This document shows positions 17,044 through 25,700 of a stretch of 64,000 nt of DNA, piece by piece. The stretch lies in the NCBI GenBank assembly GCA_964648115.1, contig CAZYME010000002.1, forward strand, positions 84,249 through 148,248. Reading direction: 5' to 3'. The number at the start of each line of letters is the position of its first letter. Positions within the stretch are counted from its first letter, which is position 1. Source of the DNA: CAZYME01 sp964648115 (GTDB taxonomy: Bacteria > Pseudomonadota > Gammaproteobacteria > Legionellales > Legionellaceae). The position numbers and the translations under genes are program-made. The notes beneath the pieces were generated by a model. It did not search any database. It was not told the DNA's origin and saw only the letters and a program-made list of their open reading frames with translations.

Positions 17044-17976
17044 TTAAGCAATAGTCCAGGTAATATTTGCTGCAATAGAATAGTTGGTTTTGGTTTGACT
17101 TCCATTTAAATTCTGCATCAAAGGCAAGCTAATCCCGGCTTGTAAAATTAAACGCTTTGTCGAAAACCATAAAGAAGGCGCCAACGCAATAACATTACCC
17201 CCGGTGCTAGGAATACTGTACCCATACTCCCGATCCTTTGCTGTATATTGCCCCTGAAACTCAACTAACCATGAAAAAATATATCGATCAGGGACCGTCT
17301 TAATCGTACGACCCAAACCTGCTTGGTATAAAGCTTGTGAGCCAAGCTTTATACCTTGACTGACAGGCGTTATCAAAATTCCCGGCGAAACAAACCCTAG
17401 CCAATCAACATAAGAACGATTGTACGTCGTGCCCAAAAAATAGGCTGGAGCACCATAACTTACTGAGATATGCCTGTTAGTCGCACTTCGCATTTGAAAT
17501 GTTGTTGTACTTTGTAAGGGAAGTGTTATTAACCCTACTACGGTTGCTTGATCTTGATACTTGGTATTACCCGCCGAATAAAACGCATGCTCCAATTGCA
17601 AGACAACGTCGTTAACGCTGGAGAAGCGGCTGTGCCGAATGCTGTAATTTGATTCAAGAGGATAGTCAAAATATAACGATGTAGAATCCGTGAACCCATA
17701 AATTAACTCTATATTCCGGTTACTACCCCCACCACCCTGAGGGATAACGTTAAATTCACTGTAAATCAACTGAACGTGATTTCTACCAATTATGGTTTGT
17801 CCAAATGATAAAAGAGGCCCCGGCTGCTGCGGAGCAGGCAAGGCAAAGTTTCCTTCCTGAGGTGGAGAGTTTGCGCCATCATTATCAATTGCAGCTTGAT
17901 CATCCGTAGTAGCATATGCACACTCAAAAAATCCCAGTAACAACACAACACTGATAATAAACCATTTTTTCGGCAC
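17044..17976 (-). CDS. Secreted outer-membrane beta-barrel-like protein
   Basis: 310 residues with a signal peptide (FIISVVLLLGFFECAYA). A Pro/Gln-rich stretch (about 32-52) is followed by alternating aromatic/polar strands such as HVQLIYSEFNV, NIELIYGF and SLYFDYPL, and the protein ends with a strand-like TNYSIAANITWTIA. This looks like an outer-membrane barrel of the type annotated as transporter / phenol-degradation MetA-like, but the assignment rests on pattern only. It lies 24 bases after the acetamidase-family gene on the same strand, so the two are probably co-expressed. Confidence 0.65.
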   Translation of the reverse strand: MPKKWFIISVVLLLGFFECAYATTDDQAAIDNDGANSPPQEGNFALPAPQQPGPLLSFGQTIIGRNHVQLIYSEFNVIPQGGGGSNRNIELIYGFTDSTSLYFDYPLESNYSIRHSRFSSVNDVVLQLEHAFYSAGNTKYQDQATVVGLITLPLQSTTTFQMRSATNRHISVSYGAPAYFLGTTYNRSYVDWLGFVSPGILITPVSQGIKLGSQALYQAGLGRTIKTVPDRYIFSWLVEFQGQYTAKDREYGYSIPSTGGNVIALAPSLWFSTKRLILQAGISLPLMQNLNGSQTKTNYSIAANITWTIA

Positions 17977-18000
17977 TACATGCCCCCATTATATGAACAA

Positions 18001-19395
18001 TTACACCCACGCTTTCGGAGCAACCCATAAGCTTTTAGGTAGCATGCAATGCACCTCTTTATCACCCGATTTGTGAGGGCCAATGCGGCAATCCATGGTT
18101 ATGCTAGCCAGCGAATATGCATCGAGGCGCGTCAATCCTTTCTTGCTAACTATTGTATTAATCATCGCCATTGATGCCACTTTCATAGCCTTTTCAAGAT
18201 CTGGATCTTTAGCATATGTCACAAAAAAAACCGCATTCTCTACCTTTGGTAATGGAGCCGGTTTAGGCGCATTAGCCTGTTTTGGTAGCATGCAATATAC
18301 GCCACTTATTCCATTCACCACTTCAGCGATTGGGCAATCCCAACTACTTAGCATGATCTGCTCTGCTTGCGCAGGTGAAACTTTACGCTGCTCGACTATG
18401 AGTTTAATGGTTTCAGACTTGAGCAAATCCAATGCTTTATTCAAATCAGCATCATAACCCACCGCAATCCATGCCGTTGGAGTTTCAATACGTGGCCAAG
18501 CCAAAGGCTTTTGTTTTATCACATCCACAGTAATATTAAATTCTTCAAAAGCGGTCTCAATCGCAGTTAGATTGATCTCACCATTCCCTTGACCCGCATG
18601 CGAATCACCAGTCCACAACAAAGCACCTTTTACGAAAACGGGAAGATAGAGAGTTGTGCCTTCTGTCATTTCGCGCACGTCCATATTCCCTCCAAAAGGG
18701 CCGGGGGGAATGCTATCAAATTTACCGGGCTCTGCTCGAGCTACTGCAACAATACCCGGGAACGGTCGCAAAGGAACGATGATTCCAGGCGCAAATTGCA
18801 TCTGCATTTTTTTAACATCAAGGTAAAAATATTTGATTTGCCCCTTAGGAAACTCCTCCGGAAAAAGGCCTTTTCCAGGCACGTTATCATTTGAAGCATA
18901 AGACCTTGGTAAAATTTTATTGAAACGAAGTTTTAGAATGTCACCCGGCTCTGCACCGTCTACATAAATTGGTCCTGTTAAAGTATGCGGACCACGATTA
19001 GGGACCGCATCTTTCATCTCAATGACCTGCTCTATCGTAGTTCCAGGAACGACTTGGTTATCGGAAGCAGCATCTGTTTCTATTGCAACCGAGTCTCCGG
19101 GGTGGATACGTAAAACAGGCGGTTGGCTATTATCATAGATTCCCCATTGGGTAGTCCCTGGTGTTGCTGGAAGAATATAGGTTTTTGTCTTTTCGTTTTG
19201 GGCTTTGAGCGGGGCTAGCATGTATGCCTGATCAGGAGGGCTTGAAATGGATGGAAAACAATTTTGGGTAGAGGCAGAATTTACTGCCGGGTCTTGTGCA
19301 TACGCAGAATCGGCAATTATTACGCTCAAAAAAACCGCACTGAACAAATAAGATAATTTAAATACTGGTATCACGGGCTCCCTCCATTGCTGCAT
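18001..19395 (-). CDS. Secreted acetamidase/formamidase family protein with duplicated C-terminal module
   Basis: 464 residues. After a signal peptide (LFSAVFLSVIIADSAYA) the FmdA/AmdA fold is clear: LRIHPGDSVAIET, NRGPHTLTGPIYVDGAEPGD, PFPGIVAVA, FGGNMDVREM and WTGDSHAGQGNGE. These zinc enzymes hydrolyse small amides to ammonia and the acid. Here it would act in the periplasm or outside, unlike the usual cytosolic enzyme. The C-terminal part repeats a unit of about 65 residues: one ends SSWDCPIAEV..YCMLPK and the next ends TMDCRIGP..HCMLPK, each with a DC and a CMLPK cysteine. A beta-barrel gene follows. Confidence 0.85.
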   Translation of the reverse strand: MQQWREPVIPVFKLSYLFSAVFLSVIIADSAYAQDPAVNSASTQNCFPSISSPPDQAYMLAPLKAQNEKTKTYILPATPGTTQWGIYDNSQPPVLRIHPGDSVAIETDAASDNQVVPGTTIEQVIEMKDAVPNRGPHTLTGPIYVDGAEPGDILKLRFNKILPRSYASNDNVPGKGLFPEEFPKGQIKYFYLDVKKMQMQFAPGIIVPLRPFPGIVAVARAEPGKFDSIPPGPFGGNMDVREMTEGTTLYLPVFVKGALLWTGDSHAGQGNGEINLTAIETAFEEFNITVDVIKQKPLAWPRIETPTAWIAVGYDADLNKALDLLKSETIKLIVEQRKVSPAQAEQIMLSSWDCPIAEVVNGISGVYCMLPKQANAPKPAPLPKVENAVFFVTYAKDPDLEKAMKVASMAMINTIVSKKGLTRLDAYSLASITMDCRIGPHKSGDKEVHCMLPKSLWVAPKAWV

Positions 19396-19486
19396 GAAAA
19401 CATCCTGTGTCTACATTTTATAGACAATTTACGGTATATGCCTGGGGGGATATTGTCAATATTCTAAGGCGAGCGGCGAGTCGTAG

Positions 19487-19625
19487 GTTCCTCTCCCATT
19501 GACGGGAGAGGATGCCAGACAGGGCAGGTGAGGGTAGATCAAATCAAAAAAATACACTTATTGTTGTACATTTTTTATCACCCCTCATCCGCCGGGCACC
19601 TTCTCCTCTCTCGGGGAGAAGGAAC
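19487..19625. repeat. Family R6 repeat (GTTCCTCTCCC arms)
   Basis: GTTCCTCTCCC...GGGAGAGG at the left and CCTTCTCC...GGGGAGAAGGAAC at the right, with inner CAGGTGAGGGT and ATCACCCCTCAT halves also complementary: a 139-base nested inverted repeat of the kind common between genes in many proteobacteria. Only one copy in the window. Confidence 0.75.
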
Positions 19626-19628
19626 TAC

Positions 19629-19981
19629 TTAGTCAAAACCTAGTGCAGCCAGGCTCTGATCTCTTTCCAACTCAGTCAAATCCTCATCTAATAGAGCTAC
19701 TATTACACCATCCAAACCGCCATTCTCAATAACGATTTCTCCTAATCGCCCTTCCGACATTGCCCTAAGAAATTATAATGGAAATCCCAAGATTCACCCT
19801 CTCGAAACGCCTTATACGCCTCTAATTGTTGACGAAGTGTTAATACATTTTCCTCTCTTACTGGAGGTGGTGCGGTGTTAAAAAGTCCATGCACACCTAA
19901 TGCAGCTCCATCACTGACAGCTGAACTGAGAGGCTCGTGAGGTTGGTAACGACGTATAGCTTGGTGATGTGTTAGCGGCAA
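19629..19981 (-). pseudogene. Possible frameshifted small gene or remnant
   Basis: Two short overlapping minus-strand frames. The first, 79 residues from 19981 to 19742, has a gene-like composition (LRQQLEAYKAFREGESWDFHY). The second, 43 residues from 19760 to 19629, begins MSEGRLGEIVIENGG and ends ERDQSLAALGFD. They overlap by 19 bases in different frames, as expected of one short protein broken by a frameshift, or of two tiny genes. I recognise no family. This is the only possible coding content in the roughly 0.8 kb between the acetamidase and ClC genes apart from repeats. Confidence 0.35.
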
Positions 19982-20005
19982 CCGGGGAAAGTTGTGTTTC
20001 GAAAA

Positions 20006-20040
20006 CCCGGATGTCCGCTAGCGCGGCCATCCAGGCTACA
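20006..20040. repeat. Short family R4 repeat
   Basis: CCCGGATGTCCGCTAGCGCG followed by GCCATCCAGGCTAC, a shortened version of the palindromes at 15429-15513 and 38901-38983. Confidence 0.6.
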
Positions 20041-20221
20041 GTCATAATGACTAGCATATTGCGAAAAATACTATTCAGTTGCATGATGGAATAATGTTTT
20101 ATGTGAATAAATGCTAAACGAAGGGTGGCGCGTAAGGGAGGGCCCTGAGGCATCAGACCCAGCTTTCAGGCTTCGTTTAAAAAGGAGCTTATATTTTTCG
20201 GTTATTACAAGGGCTTTCATT

Positions 20222-21496
20222 GTGGAATTCATAAACTCCTCCCACACAAAATCGACCAAATCCATTCCCGCCCTTGTTTTTGTCACCATCATGATAGGAG
20301 TAACAGCAGGTTTAGGCGGAATGCTGCTAGCGCTCTTATTACATTACACACAACATATTGCCTATGGCTACAGTCCTACCCTCATCATCAGCAATGAAAC
20401 TTTTCTTCAAGGTGTACGAGCTTCCTCGCCTGAAAGACGGATAACAGTTCTTACCATCTGCGGTTTAATCGCCGGGATCGGATGGTGGATTGTTTATCGC
20501 TATGGAAAACCATTGGTAAGCATCGAAACAGCAGTAAAATCCAATAAACCCCAAATGCCCATACCAACAACCACCCTACACATTCTATTACAGATTATTA
20601 CCATAGCCCTCGGCTCCCCCCTAGGACGAGAAGTAGCCCCTAGAGAACTAGGAACACTATTAGGTGGCTGGCTTTCAGCTAAAGTTGGATTAAGCCTTAA
20701 AGATACACAAATTATGCTAGCCTGCGCAGCAGGTGCCGGGTTAGCTGCTGTATACAACGTGCCCTTAGGCGGTGCGGTGTTCACATTAGAAGCATTGCTA
20801 CTTACATTGCGCTGGTCAGCCCTGCTACCAGCTCTCGCTACCTCGGTTATTGCAGCCGTTATTGCCTGGATAGGCCTCGGAAACGAACCCCAGTATCATA
20901 TTCCCCCCTACTCTATCAGCTACTCATTAGTAACATGGTCCATTTTAGCTAGCCCTATCTTTGGAGTATTGGGTTATTGGTTTAAGCGCATCGCCACCAC
21001 TATGCGCAGCAAAGCGCAACACAATTGGCAACTACCCATATTATGCCTACTCAATTTTATCCTAATAGGACTACTAGCAGTTTATTTCCCAGCCTTATTA
21101 GGAAATGGAAAAAGCCCAGCCCAACTTGAATTCGATGACGCAGTAAGCCTTAGCATCACTGCAGTTTTGTTGATATTACGAACATTAATCGTATGGTCGA
21201 GTTTCAGAGCAGGTGCTCAAGGAGGAATGCTAACCCCCTCACTCGCCAATGGCGCATTACTCGCTGTATTATTAGGCGCACTTTGGAATTTAATATGGCC
21301 AGCTCAGCCCTTAGGTGCGTTTGCTATTGTTGGCGCAGCAGCATTTCTAGCGTCCGCCCAGAAAATGCCACTCACAGCCATTGTTCTGATTTTTGAGTTC
21401 ACCCGTATCAATTTTAATTTTCTAGTTCCAATATTGTTCGCGGTAACTGGATCAGTTGCCGTGTGTGGCTTATGCAACAAGTTATACAAACAATGA
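20222..21496 (+). CDS. ClC-family chloride channel/transporter
   Basis: 424 residues from a GTG at 20222 preceded by AAGGG; the frame is open further up to an ATG at 20111, but those codons are polar, low in conservation and lack a ribosome-binding site. Polytopic ClC protein. The filter region is GSPLGREVAPRELG (usual GREGP; the gating Glu is retained in GRE but the following Gly-Pro is Val-Ala-Pro), and GAQGGMLTPSLANG replaces GxFxPxLxxG. The first filter motif (GSGIP) is not recognisable. Probably a Cl-/H+ exchanger or another anion transporter. Its last 15 bases overlap the end of the convergent SET gene. Confidence 0.85.
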   Translation: MEFINSSHTKSTKSIPALVFVTIMIGVTAGLGGMLLALLLHYTQHIAYGYSPTLIISNETFLQGVRASSPERRITVLTICGLIAGIGWWIVYRYGKPLVSIETAVKSNKPQMPIPTTTLHILLQIITIALGSPLGREVAPRELGTLLGGWLSAKVGLSLKDTQIMLACAAGAGLAAVYNVPLGGAVFTLEALLLTLRWSALLPALATSVIAAVIAWIGLGNEPQYHIPPYSISYSLVTWSILASPIFGVLGYWFKRIATTMRSKAQHNWQLPILCLLNFILIGLLAVYFPALLGNGKSPAQLEFDDAVSLSITAVLLILRTLIVWSSFRAGAQGGMLTPSLANGALLAVLLGALWNLIWPAQPLGAFAIVGAAAFLASAQKMPLTAIVLIFEFTRINFNFLVPILFAVTGSVAVCGLCNKLYKQ

Positions 21497-22630
21497 CATT
21501 ATGCCCATAAGCGCCACTACAACACCGACAATAGACAACATTCTTAACAATAAATATTGGTGCGCTTTATGAACGCCATGGTTTGCCATTGCTCTTATTT
21601 GCGCCACTTTTTTCTGCGCGTTACTCTTGAATACATTTCCAACGGAAGCTTTTCCATTGGCTTTAAATCGTTTCATAGGCCTAGATTCAAAAAATGGACT
21701 CCCATAATCCACAAGTAACTGCTCACCCTTCAAAATATCCCTGTCAGCTGTAAAAACAACAATTTCTACACCCTTCAAATAATGGCTAAAACTTGTAACG
21801 TTTGCTTCAAGCACTGTCTGATCTTTCGATGGAGGACTATCTTTAACTGGATTAGGAGCATGATTTACAAATCGCCCGATGTTGCCACACTCACGCGCAT
21901 CTATAAACATATTCAGAGAATCCGATCTAAAATTGAACGCATAACTAACGTCCTCACTGTCATGATTTTTTTTTAAACCCCCGTAAAAAAACAACGTTTC
22001 GTCTTTTTTAATAATTTCCCTACTAAAAACCCCTAAGTTAATAGTAGGATTAATATAACGCAACTCATAGCGATCAAGATCAGAAGGCGTTTTTAACAAA
22101 TCTACAATCTCCAAATTTGTCTTATAAAGCAAATCGCCATCGATCGACTTGGGAAGGGCCTCTACTGTGAACTCTTCATCAATAATAATGCCATCTAAGA
22201 ACTCAAATTTATAACCTTTTAACGCTTCCACAATACCTTCTAATTGAGAGATGGAAATAACATCTTGAGCAAATTTGTTGCTATAGATAGAAAAATAAAT
22301 GCTGTCAGGAACATTCGGATATTCGAAAAGCGGCGAAGGATTAATTTTAAACTTACACGCAAGCGGGTTATCTACTTTCAGCAAAACTTCATAAACATAC
22401 CGCGCTGAATGAAGCAAACCATCGATATCATCATATTGATACTGAAATACGGTATTGTCATTTGGTATGCTTGTGTCCGTTAAAAGCGGGTGTTGAAAGC
22501 CTAAACTCAACAACTGCCTTCTATCCACCTCTTGCTGATCATCCAATAACGATTTGCCAGTCTTTATATCAATCACAACCTTACCGTATTGAGAATCTGG
22601 ATTTTTATTCGTAATAGCAATCGTAACCAA
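21482..22630 (-). CDS. SET-domain protein with C-terminal membrane segment (candidate effector)
   Basis: 382 residues. Residues about 195-310 have the SET methyltransferase motifs: LGVFSREIIKKDETLFFYGG (SAM-binding start), GRFVNHAPNP (the RFxNHxxxPN knot) and ILKGEQLLVDYGS (GEELxxDYG). The N-terminal 180 residues match nothing I know. The C terminus is basic (RPMKRFKANGK..), then has one hydrophobic segment (MLSIVGVVVALMGIMSLFV). SET domains in intracellular bacteria are mostly secreted effectors that methylate host proteins such as histones; a TM anchor would place it on a host or bacterial membrane. It is divergent from the coiled-coil gene, and the two share a 88-base intergenic region. 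Confidence 0.8.
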   Translation of the reverse strand: MVTIAITNKNPDSQYGKVVIDIKTGKSLLDDQQEVDRRQLLSLGFQHPLLTDTSIPNDNTVFQYQYDDIDGLLHSARYVYEVLLKVDNPLACKFKINPSPLFEYPNVPDSIYFSIYSNKFAQDVISISQLEGIVEALKGYKFEFLDGIIIDEEFTVEALPKSIDGDLLYKTNLEIVDLLKTPSDLDRYELRYINPTINLGVFSREIIKKDETLFFYGGLKKNHDSEDVSYAFNFRSDSLNMFIDARECGNIGRFVNHAPNPVKDSPPSKDQTVLEANVTSFSHYLKGVEIVVFTADRDILKGEQLLVDYGSPFFESRPMKRFKANGKASVGNVFKSNAQKKVAQIRAMANHGVHKAHQYLLLRMLSIVGVVVALMGIMSLFV

Positions 22631-22656
22631 TTTTTTTCCATGTATGGAGTTGATAA

Positions 22657-22676
22657 CTTAATCTTATCTTAATGTT
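22657..22676 (+). promoter_or_regulatory. PmrA-like tandem box and promoter
   Basis: CTTAATCTT and CTTAATGTT are two 9-base direct repeats with an 11-base period. Each differs in one base from cTTAATatT, the half-site I recall for Legionella PmrA, the response regulator that activates many Dot/Icm effector genes. A TACAAT -10-like hexamer follows at 22684-22689 and the ATG of the 1289-residue gene at 22719, the geometry of an activator replacing a -35. Confidence 0.55.
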
Positions 22677-22718
22677 TGATCTATACAATACGGTTAAATT
22701 GCCAATTTATAGACCTGC

Positions 22719-25700
22719 ATGCCAAAAACATTCGCACATTATGCTGGTAGTCCCTTAGCTGCATTGATTGCTGATGCTCTTCAAAAAGCGTCCAAAATTA
22801 AAGAAAAATATGCATCTGATTTGCTTAAGCCTAAAACCGCAGAAAGTATAGCGGCAAATAATATTGCTAATCTCGTGGAAGAAACGCTCCGAACATTGCA
22901 TGAAACTGTTTTTCCTGCATTTGACGAAGGACACGCCCCTGGCCTCATAACATCAGGAATAATTGTAAAACGGGCTTATCATTTACGCTCCCTCCTGGCA
23001 GCTATTGCCACTCCAGAAAGCATGGTAGCTAAAAATATTATGCGCGGATTACCTGAAATGGTTAAGGAAGTAATAACTGAAGAAAAATATGACGCCACGA
23101 ATCCAATTTCCAGTATTATTTATGCAATTCAAAAAAACCAAGCTAAATTATTTGAGGGTGCCGGAAAAATTCCAGGCCCTGAGCAATGCGCCATTATCAC
23201 TGAGATTACAGCAAAAATTTCCACCCTAAATTTAGGAAGAGATCCACGCTCAGTCACTCCAAATGCACTTATTAGCTTAGTATCAGAACATTTACGACTC
23301 GAGTTACTCATCCCCAAACATCCACTGATTTATGAATTAATGGAAATGCTGGCTCAGCAGATCAAAGCGGCTCCACAAATCAAAGCTGATCCAAAAGAAT
23401 TTGAAAAATTTGCTCCGTTTTTCAATCCCCAAGCTGGAGTAAAAGTAATTCAATCTGGTATTTTAGGGACGCTGATTTCCAAATTCGGATCATTGAAGAT
23501 AAAACCGCCAGAAAACCAGGACCCAGAAGCGACTAATTATGCTTTCGACGTAACTACAAAAGACTCCTCGTGGACTTTTAATATTGTAGAGTACTATTCT
23601 AGAACTCAAGATTATTTCTTATCCCAGCTATTAGAACCTGTTATCCGAAGGTATTTAGCTGTGCACTTCAAAGACCATAGCGAAAACCCGCTTGCTCATG
23701 ATGCAATAGCTCAAGGCCAAATTCGTGTTGAGAGCGAGGTTGCCCGCTCCAGTATATTACAGCGCCTTACCGATATAGCTGTAAATGACATTCATCAAAA
23801 TGTGCTATCCCAAAGACGAGCTCATTCACACCCAGCTGAAGAAACCCATGGTATAACTCAACTACAGACACTAGCCCGGCAACTTGAAGCCACGAATAGT
23901 CTTCTGTTGGCCAATCCCCAATTAAGAGAAGACTTGGTCGAGCAACAAAGGATATATGCATCGATCCCCGTCATAAGTTTATTGCATAAGCTTAATGCGA
24001 CCGACCTCTTAGCTGAATTAACCGTTCATCAACAAAGAGGGCTAGACGTATCTTATACTACACAACCTATGCCCGAATTAATTCCGGATACGACCAATGG
24101 CGCAAACGCTGTTGGGGGGGGAAAAATTGGAATTCACCACCATATCCACTGGGCCATCTCCAAGGAAATTCAGGAACTTGACGTAAAAGAAGGATTAATG
24201 CGAGAGCAATCAACCTACTTGAGTGCCGTCCTCCTTTCTTATTGGCAAGAAGAGTGCTCAAAGTATATGCAAGCAATCGCTGATTTCGAGCAAGACCTAC
24301 GTGAATTAGAAGCACAAGAAGTCACACTGGCTGAGAGCGAGGAAGTCACACTGGAAAATGCTCTACAGTCTTTATCAATAAAATTAGATAAACAACAAGC
24401 TTTACGTCAAATAGCCATGGAGTTAATCCAAACTGCTCAACAATCCATCTCGCACCCTTGCTTTGATTCCTTGCGGACAGAACTAGAAGGAATGACTGCA
24501 GGCTTTATGCATGCGTCTGAGATTTTTATCCAAAAACTTTCATCGTCTCAGAAAGCATGGGAAAAAGAGCAAAGAAGATTACGAACGCAGATAGAAAAAC
24601 ATAGATCAGCTGAGTTATTTGCAGGAAGCCTGCGCTCTGCTGACCCAATAAAAATGCAGCAGTTGTTGAGTGAGAAAGGTCAACAGCTGGCCGCCCTGCA
24701 GGAGGAGCATCGTATACTAAGAGAGCGTCTCGCAGCGCTCCAAGCTAATCATGCTTTAAGTCTTGCTAAGCAAGATAGTTTAGTTGTTGAAGAAGGTAGC
24801 AAACGTGAAAAGCTAACTGCACTCCAAACTGAGTCTGATACATTCCAAGCTGTGATCTCATCTCTTGAACAAAGGATGTCCCTAGCGGGAACTGCGGAAG
24901 ATATTCCGCGTTACGAGGCCACTTTTACGGATTTATGCTCCATAAAAAGGGCTTTAGAATCAGAGAAGAAAAAGGATAAAATTCCTTTCAAAGAAATAGA
25001 TGCCATTATGGCCTTTGATGACCTTTTGCTCTTACTTGGTAATCAAGATACCCAATTCTGGAGGGATTGTCGCAAAGCACAGGGGAATATCTTAAAGCGC
25101 AGCCCATCTCATGAGGTTTTTATGAGCATGAGAGCAGTATTGTTAGATTCCCTAAATAGAAAAATATTAAGTATAGATGAATTTTTACAGGGTATGCCAG
25201 AAATTGAAAGGCTAAAACTGCTTCGGGTAACTGGCAATGCTAATACAATTGAAGTAGAAAAAGAATTGGCCTCTATCCAATCTCAAATGCAAGAAACGGC
25301 ATTAGTATTACGACAAATTGATGAAGAAAGAGCTACTGTCTCTCAGGCCTTACAATCTTTGGTTACAGAGAGGGAAACACCGCTTACAAAAGCACAATAT
25401 GTACTCGCACAATTCCTGCGCGTTCTCACGGATATAGACCAATTCAAACCCCAGATAGAGTTATTCGCTGATAATGAAAATTATGATGATATTCCCGGTC
25501 AGGTTTTGGCTCTGCAAAACACTGCAGGTCTATTAAGGACACAAACAGAAGATATCGCAAGAGTCCTCGAAACCCTCGAAAACCCAACTGAATATCAACC
25601 CACGCTCACGACCATTCAGGGATTGCTGCAACAAATTGATCAACGTGTGGCAGTTACCGCTGAAGAAAAAGAAGCTCGCCGGCAAGCAAGGGCTTCAAGC

